Shown in pieces: positions 1 through 8,463 of a DNA stretch of 64,000 bases. Source of the DNA: Halorubellus litoreus (GTDB taxonomy: Archaea > Halobacteriota > Halobacteria > Halobacteriales > Natrialbaceae); assembly GCF_037081675.1 (NCBI RefSeq), contig NZ_JAZAQL010000005.1, forward strand, positions 248,001-312,000, written 5' to 3'. Each line of letters begins with the position of its first letter. Position 1 is the first letter of the stretch. The translations under genes and the position numbers were made by a program. The notes under the pieces were generated by a model, which was not told where the DNA came from, did no database searches, and saw only the letters and a program-made list of their open reading frames with translations.

Positions 1-366
1 GCCGGCCAGGGGACGCCCGATGCCGGCCCATTCTTCGGGTCGTACAACAGCACCGTCCTGAACGCCAGCACCGGCACCGCACTCCTCGTCTTCGCATTCA
101 CCGGCCACGACCGCGCACTCCACGCCGCCCTCCTCGTCGCCGCCGCCCCCGTCCTCGCCGCCGCCAGCGATCTCGTCACCGTGCTCACGACCGGTACCGT
201 GGACGACGTCCACGTGCTCCGACTCACCGGCAACGACGTGAGGGAACTGATGCTCGACGACGTCACCGTCACCCTCCACGTCGGGGTGCTCGCCGCCACC
301 GCCGCCGCCATCCCCCTCGCAGTCGCCCTCACCCGGACGGGCCGACCCTGGTCGCGGTTCCGATAG
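1..366 (+). CDS. C-terminal part of an unidentified membrane protein (5' truncated)
   Basis: Frame 1 is open from the first base of the window to a TAG at 364-366, giving about 121 residues of a protein that starts outside the window. The visible part has two hydrophobic stretches (around residues 25-58 and 90-110) rich in Ala, Val and Leu, separated by a short acidic segment. It ends with a basic tail, RTGRPWSRFR, as expected for an integral membrane protein with a cytoplasmic C-terminus. I do not recognise the family. GC-rich third positions support real coding. The internal GTG at 181 is not a convincing start because the frame is open and protein-like upstream. Confidence 0.6.
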   Translation, partial: AGQGTPDAGPFFGSYNSTVLNASTGTALLVFAFTGHDRALHAALLVAAAPVLAAASDLVTVLTTGTVDDVHVLRLTGNDVRELMLDDVTVTLHVGVLAATAAAIPLAVALTRTGRPWSRFR

Positions 367-440
367 CGCCAGCCACCGACGCGCCCGTCGGCCGCGACTC
401 ACCCGCGCGGTTTTTGGTCCCCACGCCCGAACGCCGGGCC

Positions 441-1082
441 ATGAACCGCGAGGAACTCGCCGCCAGCATCGACCACACCGTCCTCGGCCCGGAGACCACG
501 CTCGACGACGTCCACGCCGTCCTCGACACCGCGAGCGAGTACGGGATGAACGCGTGCATCCCACCGTGTTACGTCGCCGACGCCAGCGAGTACGCGCCCG
601 ACGTGACGCTCGCGACCGTCGTCGGGTTCCCGCACGGCCAGCACGCCCCCGGCGCGAAGCTCGACGAGGCGACGCGCGCGTGGGACGACGGCGCCGACGA
701 ACTCGACGTCGTCATCAACATCGGACGGCTCAAAGCCGGCGACGTCGACGCCGTCGAGGCCGAGCTCGCGGACCTCGTCGCCGCCGTTCCCATCCCCGTG
801 AAGGTCATCATCGAGACCGCGCTCCTCACCGACGACGAGAAACACGCCGCCTGCCGGGCCGCCGCGGCCGCTGACGCCGACATGGTCAAGACCAGTACGG
901 GGTTCGCCGACGGCGGCGCCGAGGTCGAAGACGTCGCCCTGATGAGCGAGTACCTCCCCGTGAAAGCCAGCGGCGGCGTCGGGGACTATTCGACTGCCCG
1001 CGAGATGTTCGACGCGGGCGCCGTCCGCATCGGCGCCTCGTCGGGCGCCGCCATCGTCGACGACTACGACGCGTCAACGTAG
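441..1082 (+). CDS. deoC: Deoxyribose-phosphate aldolase
   Basis: This 213-residue class I aldolase splits 2-deoxyribose 5-phosphate into glyceraldehyde 3-phosphate and acetaldehyde, the last step of deoxynucleoside catabolism. The family fingerprint is complete. The N-terminus is DHTVLGP. Asp89 lies in the LDVVINIG strand. The Schiff-base lysine is K150 in MVKTSTGF, followed by the second lysine in VKASGGV (K175). The C-terminal phosphate-binding segment is VRIGASSGA. The start at ATG 441 (MNREELAAS) is chosen over an upstream in-frame start at 414 because homology begins there and the 414 extension looks non-coding. Length is normal for archaeal DeoC. Confidence 0.95.
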   Translation: MNREELAASIDHTVLGPETTLDDVHAVLDTASEYGMNACIPPCYVADASEYAPDVTLATVVGFPHGQHAPGAKLDEATRAWDDGADELDVVINIGRLKAGDVDAVEAELADLVAAVPIPVKVIIETALLTDDEKHAACRAAAAADADMVKTSTGFADGGAEVEDVALMSEYLPVKASGGVGDYSTAREMFDAGAVRIGASSGAAIVDDYDAST

Positions 1083-1096
1083 CGGTCTCGCGACGG

Positions 1097-3178
1097 TCAC
1101 TCGCGGCGCGCTCGACGCTGGACGCGGCGCGCGAGCACGCCCACGAGTGCGAGGACGGCGGGGAGCGCGCCGAACCCCGGGAGAGGGCTGCCGCCGCTCT
1201 CCGTCCGCGTCGTCGTCACTGGCGCCTCGACGTTGTCGTCGCCCTGGAACCCGGAGTAGCGACCGAGGAAGTACAGGCTGTCGAGGGTGTCAGGCGTCGG
1301 GAACTGCTCCATGGCGAGCGTCCAGGTGCCGGGGAGGTGGACGGTCGTGTTCGGGCCGACCGCCGCGTGCGAACGGACCTCGCGTTCGGTCGCGTTCGCG
1401 GGGAACGCGCCGTCGAGGTGGACGTACGTCTCAGCGCTCTCGGACGAGGCGGCCGCCGCCACCGCGGTCGTGGCGTTCCGACCGAACGCCCGAGTGAGGA
1501 ACGCGCGGAGCGTCGACCCGTTCTCGGCGAGCGTCGCCGCCCGTACTCGCACCGAGTCCTCGTCCAGATCGACGGTTAGCTTCCCCTCCTCGAGCGAGGA
1601 CCGCGCGACCGCGGCGACCAGGCCTTCGGGGTCGACCGCGCCCAGTCGCGGCGTCCGGTTGCCGTCGCCGAGCAGGCCTCCGGCGGACTCGAGGAGCGAC
1701 TCGTGCTCGAGTTCGTACTCGAGGTCCGCGTGCGTTCGACCCTCGTGCGTCCCAACGTCCACGCCGACGGTCACGTTCGGCAGCGGCGCGAGCCCGCGGT
1801 CCCGACGTGCCGCGCGGAACGAGGTCACGTTCGTCGCGTCGAACCTGACGCTTCCATCGACGATGAGCGTGCGGTCACTCGGCGCGTTCACGGACGCCGC
1901 CCAGCCGAGCGTCCCCTTCATGCCGGACGCTCCCATCGCCGCGACGCTCGCCCGTGCCCGCTCGACCGCCGCGGTCGCGCGAGCGTCGTCGCTCGCGTTC
2001 GCTGCGACGCCGAGCGCCGCCCGCACCAGCGGCCGGTAGTTCGAGACGGTGACGTCCCACGTCCGCCGCACGGACCGTCGGTCCGCGTCCACCCGGACGT
2101 GCACGCGCTCGACGGACAGCGCCTCGACGCCGTCGACGAGCGCGTCCGGCGGCGGCGTCGACCCTGCGTCGTCGCCGACGGCAGTCCGGACCGACGCCGA
2201 CACGCGCCGGGCCACGCCCGCGTCCACGCCCTCGTACCGGACCGCGTACGTGACCGTCACCCGGTTCGAGGCGCTCTCGTTGTCTATCCAGTCGTACGAG
2301 CGCAGTTCGACCGTCGCCGTGCCGTCGAGCGACCGCGCGATGCGGCCGTACTGGGCCTCGAGCGTCGCCGTCGCGTTCGCCACCGAGTCCCAGCGGGCGA
2401 CGCTCCCGTTCGGCACCCGGTACGCCTCCGTGGCCACCAGTCGGTAGCCGTTCGCGACCTCCTCGAGCGCGTACTCGCGGTGCGAGCGCTCCCCGCGCTC
2501 GCCCGTGAACCGGACGGTCGCCCGACCGCTCGACGCGACCCTGCTCGCGTTCACCGACACCGTCCCGGCCGTCCGCGCAGCGTCGATCCGCGGCGACCCG
2601 ACGTCCTCGGGGTCCCGCGAGAACGTCGCCGTCACGTTCAGCTGGCCGTACGCCTGCCCCTCGATACCGCCGTCGTCCGCGTTCCGCCGTAGCAGGTGCA
2701 TGCCGCCCCACGCGTCCACCTCCCGGACCGCAGCGGGCGTCCCTAGCTCGACGCCGGCGTCTCCCGTCACCGCGTTCGGCGTGAACGTCGCGTCCACCTC
2801 CCCCTCGACGTCGGTCGTCTGTGCGAGCCGGTCGCGGACCAGCACGTCCACCAGTCCCGAGGTCGCGTTCACGCCGAGGTCCCCGCTCCCGCCCGCGGGC
2901 ACGACGCTCTCGCCGCTCTCGCCGTCGGTCTCGTAGACGAGGACGGCGTCGCCGTTCTCCCGGACGTACACCGCGTCGCCGACGCGAACGGAGTCGTTCT
3001 CCGGCCCGACGGCAGCGACGGCGACCGACGACGCGGACGCACGCCCGAGGTCGGCCGCACCGGCCGTGCTTCCGACCGCTCCACCGCCGGTCGTCGCCGC
3101 GGTCGCTGGCGTCGCGCAGACGAGCGCGACGACGAGGAGGACGACCAACGGGCGGTCCGACTGCGAGGAGTAACGCAT
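1097..3178 (-). CDS. PGF-CTERM surface glycoprotein, paralogue A
   Basis: This 693-residue protein is probably exported and anchored to the cell surface. It begins with a Sec-type signal peptide (hydrophobic core LVVLLVVALVCA, residues 11-22, then a small-residue cleavage region). The long ectodomain is acidic with many N-x-S/T sequons. The C-terminus is a PGF-CTERM sorting signal: a Ser/Gly-rich linker, the motif LPGFG, a hydrophobic helix and a basic RRVQRRARR tail. In haloarchaea such tails are processed by archaeosortase A with lipid attachment. The downstream-oriented neighbour starting at 5326 is a clear paralogue, alignable through most of the length (for example SQWDTEENATETIEQQYASI there versus ARWDSVANATATLEAQYGRI here). 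The molecular function is unknown. Confidence 0.85.
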   Translation of the reverse strand: MRYSSQSDRPLVVLLVVALVCATPATAATTGGGAVGSTAGAADLGRASASSVAVAAVGPENDSVRVGDAVYVRENGDAVLVYETDGESGESVVPAGGSGDLGVNATSGLVDVLVRDRLAQTTDVEGEVDATFTPNAVTGDAGVELGTPAAVREVDAWGGMHLLRRNADDGGIEGQAYGQLNVTATFSRDPEDVGSPRIDAARTAGTVSVNASRVASSGRATVRFTGERGERSHREYALEEVANGYRLVATEAYRVPNGSVARWDSVANATATLEAQYGRIARSLDGTATVELRSYDWIDNESASNRVTVTYAVRYEGVDAGVARRVSASVRTAVGDDAGSTPPPDALVDGVEALSVERVHVRVDADRRSVRRTWDVTVSNYRPLVRAALGVAANASDDARATAAVERARASVAAMGASGMKGTLGWAASVNAPSDRTLIVDGSVRFDATNVTSFRAARRDRGLAPLPNVTVGVDVGTHEGRTHADLEYELEHESLLESAGGLLGDGNRTPRLGAVDPEGLVAAVARSSLEEGKLTVDLDEDSVRVRAATLAENGSTLRAFLTRAFGRNATTAVAAAASSESAETYVHLDGAFPANATEREVRSHAAVGPNTTVHLPGTWTLAMEQFPTPDTLDSLYFLGRYSGFQGDDNVEAPVTTTRTESGGSPLPGFGALPAVLALVGVLARRVQRRARRE

Positions 3179-3304
3179 TCACCCGACGGACGACACCCAC
3201 CCCCTTCAACCGTTCGGTGGCTGACATCTCTGCGGGCGGTGGCCGGCGCCGTCGCTGGCGACCGACTCGAAGAACGAAGAAACCGGTGGAGGGCGACCGC
3301 GTGG

Positions 3305-5326
3305 TTACTCGTCGCGACTGCGGAGGCGACCGAGGAGCAGCGCCGAGACCGCGGCGACCGCGGCGAACGCCGCGGGCACACCGAAGCCGGGCAGGCCACC
3401 GCTCCCGGTGCCCTCGGTGCCGCTATCGGTTCCGTCGCTCGTCTCGGGTTCCTCGATACCGAGGTAGTCACGCGCCTCCTCCTGGTCCATCTTCGGGAAC
3501 GACTGGGACGCCGGGTCCCAGTCACCGGGGAGGTGGACCTCGGTGTCCTCACCGACGGCCTCGTGCGCGCGTACCTCGCTCTCGGACGCGTTCTCGCCGA
3601 ACGCCCCCTCGACCGCGACGTACGCCTTCGAGTCCTCGCCGAGGTTCGCGTTCATCGACGCGATGTCCCCGCCGAACTCGTCCTGCATCACGGCGCGGAA
3701 CGACGTCATGTTCTCGAAGCTCGCACCAGCCTGGAACGTCACCTCGTCGCTCCCGACGTTCACGTTCATCTTCGCCTTCTCGAACTCCGACCGCTGGAAC
3801 GCTTCGACGAACCGCTTGACGCTGTCGGTGTTCGCCCCAGTCCCAGTGCTCGCGGAGTCAGCGGACTCCATGAAGCTGTCGAGCGCCCCATCGACGAGGT
3901 TCTCCTGCTCGACGCTGTACTCCATCTCAGCGACGACCTCCTCGCCCTCGGTCTGCGCGGTCGCCGAGAACGACACCGAGCCGCCCGTCGGGACGTCGCG
4001 ACTCTCGAGCTCCGCGACGTACGCCTCGTAGTTCTGCGTGTCGAACTGGAACGACCCCTGGACGCGGACCGCGTCCTCGCTCGGCGAGGAAACCGACCCC
4101 TCCCAGGAGTACGTCTGCACGAAGTCCGAGGCCTTCATCGCCTCGTAGTTCGTCCGTGCCGTCTCGATCTGCTCGGTCACGTTCTCGTCGTCGCTCGCCT
4201 CCTCCGCGAGGTCGAATCCGGCGTCGACGAGCGGCTCGTAGCCCGAGAGCTGGACGTCCCACGACGCCTGCATCGACTTGCCCTCGGCGTCGAGCTTCGC
4301 GTGCACGCGGTCGACGTTGAGTTCCGCCACGGCGTCACCGACCGCTTCGGCGGTCTCCGTGGACACCTCGACGTCCTCCGCGCTCGTGATCGACTGCGCG
4401 ACCTGCTGGCCGAGCGCGTCGTCGATGTTCGAGTACACGATCTGGTACTCGATGTCCAGCAGCATCCGGCCGTCGTCGGCCTCCGTGAACGAGTAACTCG
4501 AGACGCGCACGTCGGCGCTCCCGCCGAGCGCGCTCGCGATGCTCGCGTACTGCTGTTCGATGGTCTCGGTCGCGTTCTCCTCGGTGTCCCACTGGCTCGC
4601 GAAGTACGACGACACGTAGTACTCCTCCGAGGCCTGCAGGCGGTACTGGTTCGTGCCCTCCTCGAGCGTGTACTCGCGGTGCTGGACCGTTCCGAGGTCC
4701 TCCGCGTACTGGACGTTCGCGGACCCGCTCGTCGAGAACTCGTTCGCGGCGACCGAGAGCTGGCCCTCGGTGGACGCGGACTCGACCGTGGAGGTCATCG
4801 AGTACTCGCTGTCGTCGACGTACGTCATGTCGAAGTTCGCTCGCGCGGACGCGTCGGACTCGGTGCGTTTCGCGCTCACGTCGACGTCGAGGCTCTCGAG
4901 GTTCTCCGGGCGCGGCGCCTGGAACGAGCCGTTGCCGACGAGCGAGGACGACGTCAGGACGACCTGTGCGCCGCCCGTGACGTTCGTCCCGTCCTCGATG
5001 TCGTCGCGGACGAGCACGTGCATCAGGCCCTCGGTGACGTTCAGGCCGAGGTGGCCGGTTGCGGTGGACGTGCTCGTGCCGGCCTCGCTGTCGTTCTGCT
5101 CGTAGACGAGGACGGCGTCACCGTTCTCGTGCACGAAGATCTCGTCTGCCGATTCGACCGTGTCGTTGTCCGCCGGCGTCGTCGCGCCGACGGACGCCGT
5201 GGACGCCCCGCTCGCGGGGGCTGTCGTCGCGCCCGCCAGGGCGGTAACGCTCGCGGCGCTCGAACAGACGACGAGGAGCGCCACCAGCAAGGCGGTGGAC
5301 GACCGTAGTTTGTCGGGGAATTCCAT
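3305..5326 (-). CDS. PGF-CTERM surface glycoprotein, paralogue B
   Basis: This 673-residue protein has the same plan as the gene at 1097-3178. It has a signal peptide (hydrophobic TALLVALLVV near residues 11-20), an acidic ectodomain with the repeated phrase VHENGDAVLVYE (VRENGDAVLVYE in the paralogue), and a PGF-CTERM tail (GGLPGFG, hydrophobic helix, basic RLRSRDE end). The two genes are tandem on the same strand, 126 bp apart, so they arose by duplication and have diverged. Upstream of the ATG at 5326 the minus strand reads an AT-rich TATA-like element (5348-5360), so this copy has its own promoter and may drive both. No enzymatic motif is visible. A structural or adhesion role on the S-layer surface is an inference. 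Confidence 0.87.
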   Translation of the reverse strand: MEFPDKLRSSTALLVALLVVCSSAASVTALAGATTAPASGASTASVGATTPADNDTVESADEIFVHENGDAVLVYEQNDSEAGTSTSTATGHLGLNVTEGLMHVLVRDDIEDGTNVTGGAQVVLTSSSLVGNGSFQAPRPENLESLDVDVSAKRTESDASARANFDMTYVDDSEYSMTSTVESASTEGQLSVAANEFSTSGSANVQYAEDLGTVQHREYTLEEGTNQYRLQASEEYYVSSYFASQWDTEENATETIEQQYASIASALGGSADVRVSSYSFTEADDGRMLLDIEYQIVYSNIDDALGQQVAQSITSAEDVEVSTETAEAVGDAVAELNVDRVHAKLDAEGKSMQASWDVQLSGYEPLVDAGFDLAEEASDDENVTEQIETARTNYEAMKASDFVQTYSWEGSVSSPSEDAVRVQGSFQFDTQNYEAYVAELESRDVPTGGSVSFSATAQTEGEEVVAEMEYSVEQENLVDGALDSFMESADSASTGTGANTDSVKRFVEAFQRSEFEKAKMNVNVGSDEVTFQAGASFENMTSFRAVMQDEFGGDIASMNANLGEDSKAYVAVEGAFGENASESEVRAHEAVGEDTEVHLPGDWDPASQSFPKMDQEEARDYLGIEEPETSDGTDSGTEGTGSGGLPGFGVPAAFAAVAAVSALLLGRLRSRDE

Positions 5327-5718
5327 GCACTAGTTCGTAGCACTGGGCTACTATAATCGTTTCCCGTTTGACATTCGTTGCGGTGCGTTCACATGATACG
5401 TGGTGTATCCGGGTGAAAACATCGTGCTGGCGTGGTGGTGGCCCGAAATTTCGCTCGGCTATCGTTCGCGCCCAGGCCACGCTGAGATCCTGTCTTATCG
5501 GAAAGTGAGAAGCTTCCGACGCGCTCCGAACCGGTAACGGCTGCTGGTTCTCGGCGTCGACTCCGCACCGAACGGCTCCGCTGGCCCGAGGGCCGCGCTC
5601 GTCGCGACGCGCGTGCTGTCGACGCCCGACGCGAACCGGTGCACCGCACACTCGCGGACGCCATCGACGGGGTATCGTCGCGCTTTTGGTCGCCCGACGG
5701 CAAACACGCGTAACTGGC
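5327..5718. other. Divergent intergenic region, no gene seen
   Basis: About 390 bp lie between the divergent PGF-CTERM gene and the methylthiotransferase. The left 30-40 bp are AT-rich and carry the probable promoter of the minus-strand gene. The rest is GC-rich. The open frames here have arginine-rich, non-protein-like translations or run as antisense of the neighbour, so none is called. Confidence 0.5.
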
Positions 5719-6996
5719 ATGGCCCGGTACCACATCGAGACGTACGGGTGTACCTCGAACCGCGGCGAGAGCCGTCAGATCGAGAGCGCCCTCCGCGACG
5801 CCGGCCACTACAAGGTCGATTCGCCCGACGAGGCCGACGTCGCCATCATGAACTCCTGTACGGTCGTGGAGAAGACGGAGCGGAACATGCTCCGTCGGGC
5901 CAAGGAACTCGAGGACGAGACCGCGGATCTCATCGTCACGGGCTGCATGGCGCTCGCCCAGAGCGAGGAGTTCCGCGACCACGACGTCGACGCGCAGATA
6001 CTGCACTGGGACGACGTCCCTGAGGCGGTGACGAACGGCGAGTGCCCGACGCCCGGTCCCGGCACCGAGCCGGTGCTCGACGGCGTCGTCGGCATCCTCC
6101 CCATCGCGCGGGGCTGCATGAGCGACTGCTCGTACTGTATCACGAAGGCGGCGACGGGCAAGATAGACTCCCCGCCGGTCGAGGAGAACGTCGAGAAGGC
6201 GCGCGCGCTCGTCCACGCCGGTGCGAAGGAGCTCCGCATCACCGGCCAAGACACGGGCGTCTACGGGTGGGACGACGGCGAACGCAAACTCCACACGCTA
6301 CTGGACCGCATCTGCACGGAGATCGAGGGCGAGTTCCGCGTTCGCGTGGGGATGGCGAACCCGAAGGGCGTCCACGGTATCCGCGACGAACTCGCCGCCG
6401 TGTTCGCCGAGCACGACGAACTCTACAACTTCCTGCACGCGCCCGTGCAGTCCGGGAGCGACGACGTCCTCGGCGACATGCGCCGCCAGCATCAGGTCAG
6501 CGAGTACGTCGAGGTCGTCGAGACGTTCGACGACGCACTGGAGGAGTGGACGCTGTCGACGGACTTCATCGTCGGGTTCCCGACCGAGACCGACGCGGAC
6601 TTCGAGCAGACGATGGCGCTCCTCCGGGAGACGCGTCCGGAGAAGATCAACGTCACGCGGTTCTCGAAGCGCCCCGGGACCGACGCTGCGGACATGAAGG
6701 GCCTCGGCGGCACGGTCAAGAAGGAGCGCTCGAAGGCCATGAGCGAGCTGAAGATGGACGTCGTCGGCGAGGCGTACGACGCGATGGTCGGCGAGACGCG
6801 CGAGGACTGCCTCGTCGTCGAGCACGGCACCGGCGACTCCGTGAAGTGCCGCGACGCGGCGTACCGCCAGATCATCGTGCAGAACGCGAGCGAGCACGGC
6901 CTCGAACCCGGTGACTTCGTCGACGTCGAGGTGACGGGGCACTCGACGGTGTACGCGTTCGGCGACCCCGTCCGCAAGCGCCAGCCCGCGGACTGA
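5719..6996 (+). CDS. tRNA (N6-threonylcarbamoyladenosine-37-C2)-methylthiotransferase, MtaB/CDKAL1 type
   Basis: This 425-residue radical-SAM enzyme of the MiaB/RimO family is expected to add a methylthio group to threonylcarbamoyl-A37 of ANN-decoding tRNAs (ms2t6A). The N-terminal UPF0004 domain holds three cluster cysteines: C11 in ETYGCTSNRG, C47 in NSCTV and C76 in VTGCMA. The radical SAM motif CxxxCxxC is C133-C137-C140 in RGCMSDCSYC. The C-terminal about 65 residues look like a TRAM domain (GETREDCLVVEHGTG... VTGHSTVYAFG). The start at ATG 5719 (MARYHIETYGC) places the first motif where family members have it. The in-frame upstream start at 5686 adds nothing conserved. The archaeal-eukaryal branch of the family fits the sequence better than bacterial MiaB. 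Confidence 0.92.
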   Translation: MARYHIETYGCTSNRGESRQIESALRDAGHYKVDSPDEADVAIMNSCTVVEKTERNMLRRAKELEDETADLIVTGCMALAQSEEFRDHDVDAQILHWDDVPEAVTNGECPTPGPGTEPVLDGVVGILPIARGCMSDCSYCITKAATGKIDSPPVEENVEKARALVHAGAKELRITGQDTGVYGWDDGERKLHTLLDRICTEIEGEFRVRVGMANPKGVHGIRDELAAVFAEHDELYNFLHAPVQSGSDDVLGDMRRQHQVSEYVEVVETFDDALEEWTLSTDFIVGFPTETDADFEQTMALLRETRPEKINVTRFSKRPGTDAADMKGLGGTVKKERSKAMSELKMDVVGEAYDAMVGETREDCLVVEHGTGDSVKCRDAAYRQIIVQNASEHGLEPGDFVDVEVTGHSTVYAFGDPVRKRQPAD

Positions 6997-7072
6997 CACA
7001 CCACTCTCGGTTCGTCGCTCGTCGAACCCACTTTTCGACGTGCTTTTGCCGTCCGGCCGCGACGGTCGCCCC

Positions 7073-7783
7073 ATGACCGACACCGACCCGCGTCGCAACC
7101 TCGCGCGGCGCATCGCCGGCGAGGTGACCCTGTCCAGCGACCCGGGCGCGACCATCCGGAAGTGGCGCACCGACTTCGACGTCAGCCAGACCGAACTCGC
7201 GAACTCGCTCGACGTCTCATCCTCCGTCATCTCCGACTACGAGAGCGGCCGCCGCGAGAGCCCCGGCATCGGGTTCGTCCGCCGCGTCGTCGACGGCCTG
7301 CTCGACATCGACGAATCACGCGGCGGCGACCGCATCCGCCAGTACGCGCGCGTCGTCTCCGCCGGCTTCGACAGCGACGTCGTCGCCGACCTCCGCGAGT
7401 ACCCCCGCACCGTCCCACTCGACCGGTTCTACGACGCCATCGACGCCACCGAAGTCCAGGCAGGGGACGCCGACCGCGTCAGCGGCCACACCGTCATCAA
7501 CTCCATCGCCGTCATCACCAGACTGTCCAGCGAGGAGTTCTACCGGCTCTACGGCCAGTCGACGAGTCGCGCGCTCGTATTCACGGACATCACGCGCGGC
7601 GAGAGCCCGCTCGTCGCCCAGCGCGTCGTCACCCCGACGCCGAACGCCATCGTCCTCCACGGCATCACCGAGGACGACCTCTGGGAGCACGCGCCCAAGC
7701 TCGCGCGCGCCGACGGCGTCAGCCTCGCCCTCACCCAGCAAGACCCCGACGAGATGCTGGACGCCCTCGCCGGGCTTCCCTGA
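7073..7783 (+). CDS. HTH transcriptional regulator, archaeal XRE-type
   Basis: This 236-residue regulator has an XRE-like helix-turn-helix near residues 28-62 (FDVSQTELANSLDVSSSVISDYESGR). The C-terminal domain ends in a conserved-looking segment where TPNAIVLHGI and DGVSLALTQQ can be read. This is the layout of the broadly conserved archaeal family annotated as putative HTH-type transcriptional regulatory protein. Its targets are unknown. The gene stands alone between the methylthiotransferase (same strand, 76 bp gap) and a small membrane protein. The ATG at 7073 is chosen because it follows a short AT-rich element and starts with a charged, typical haloarchaeal N-terminus. Confidence 0.85.
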   Translation: MTDTDPRRNLARRIAGEVTLSSDPGATIRKWRTDFDVSQTELANSLDVSSSVISDYESGRRESPGIGFVRRVVDGLLDIDESRGGDRIRQYARVVSAGFDSDVVADLREYPRTVPLDRFYDAIDATEVQAGDADRVSGHTVINSIAVITRLSSEEFYRLYGQSTSRALVFTDITRGESPLVAQRVVTPTPNAIVLHGITEDDLWEHAPKLARADGVSLALTQQDPDEMLDALAGLP

Positions 7784-7872
7784 GTCGACGACGAGCCGCT
7801 TCCGGTCCGTTCCTCGACGGACGCATCCACCGGAAGATATTCGAAGAACCGACAAGAAAGCGGTGTGACACG

Positions 7873-8304
7873 ATGGCCGATTACGTCCTCGTCGCAGTCG
7901 CCGTCCTCGTTCCTCGCGTCCTCCTCGACGTGGCCGGTATCGTCGGGGACCGGTACTTCGACCTCACGAGCGTCCGTGAGCGACTGCTCGCCGGCGCGTT
8001 CGTCCTCGCGTTCCTCCTCGCTGGCGCCACCACCTACTACAACGCCACCACCGGCGGCACGCTCGCCACGAGCGCCCTCGTCGGAGCAGGCCCCGCCCTC
8101 TTCTGGACGTCCTACGCGGTCAACCCAGTGGTGCGCGGCGTCGCCGCCTACTCCTGGCAGTTGGTGTTCGACGCGCGCGCACCCTTCCACGCGGGCGACA
8201 TGGGCGAAGCCCATCCGCTGTTCGTCCTCCTCGTCGCTGGCGTGTTCTTCGTCGTCGGCGAACTCGTCGTCCTCCCGACGCACATCCTCGCCGCCACGCC
8301 CTGA
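7873..8304 (+). CDS. Small four-helix membrane protein, unknown function
   Basis: This 143-residue protein has four predicted membrane segments, roughly residues 4-22, 38-55, 65-85 and 117-137. The loops contain the charged motif DARAPFHAGDMGEAHP. The ATG at 7873 (MADYVLVAV) starts the hydrophobic protein directly. The frame extends further upstream, but that part is the shifted-frame shadow of the HTH gene. No family is recognised. It sits 89 bp after the regulator on the same strand and convergent with HMG-CoA synthase. Confidence 0.7.
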   Translation: MADYVLVAVAVLVPRVLLDVAGIVGDRYFDLTSVRERLLAGAFVLAFLLAGATTYYNATTGGTLATSALVGAGPALFWTSYAVNPVVRGVAAYSWQLVFDARAPFHAGDMGEAHPLFVLLVAGVFFVVGELVVLPTHILAATP

Positions 8305-8432
8305 GCACCCAACGGCTCCTGGCCGACGGCATCGAGAGACGACTCGCTCCGCTCGACGACCACCCAGAGAACGACGAGAAACAGCCGACAGCGACGCCTC
8401 GCGGGTCGCTCCGGTCCCCGCTCGACGTTCGA

Positions 8433-8463
8433 CGCGAGACCCTCGCTTCGCTCGGATCTCGCG
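8433..8463. terminator. Inverted repeat at the HMG-CoA synthase stop codon
   Basis: The arms CGCGAGA (8433-8439) and TCTCGCG (8457-8463) pair perfectly over a 17-nt loop. They lie immediately downstream of the TAA of the minus-strand HMG-CoA synthase gene, between two convergent genes. A role in 3'-end formation is possible. There is no clear T-run, and archaeal terminators are usually T-rich rather than hairpins, so the call is tentative. Confidence 0.25.

Noticed and set aside
3239..5308. 689-residue open frame antisense to the PGF-CTERM gene
   Set aside because: It is the GC-rich antisense shadow: Arg/Leu/Val/Asp-rich without domains, while the minus strand has a signal peptide, sorting tail and a paralogue.
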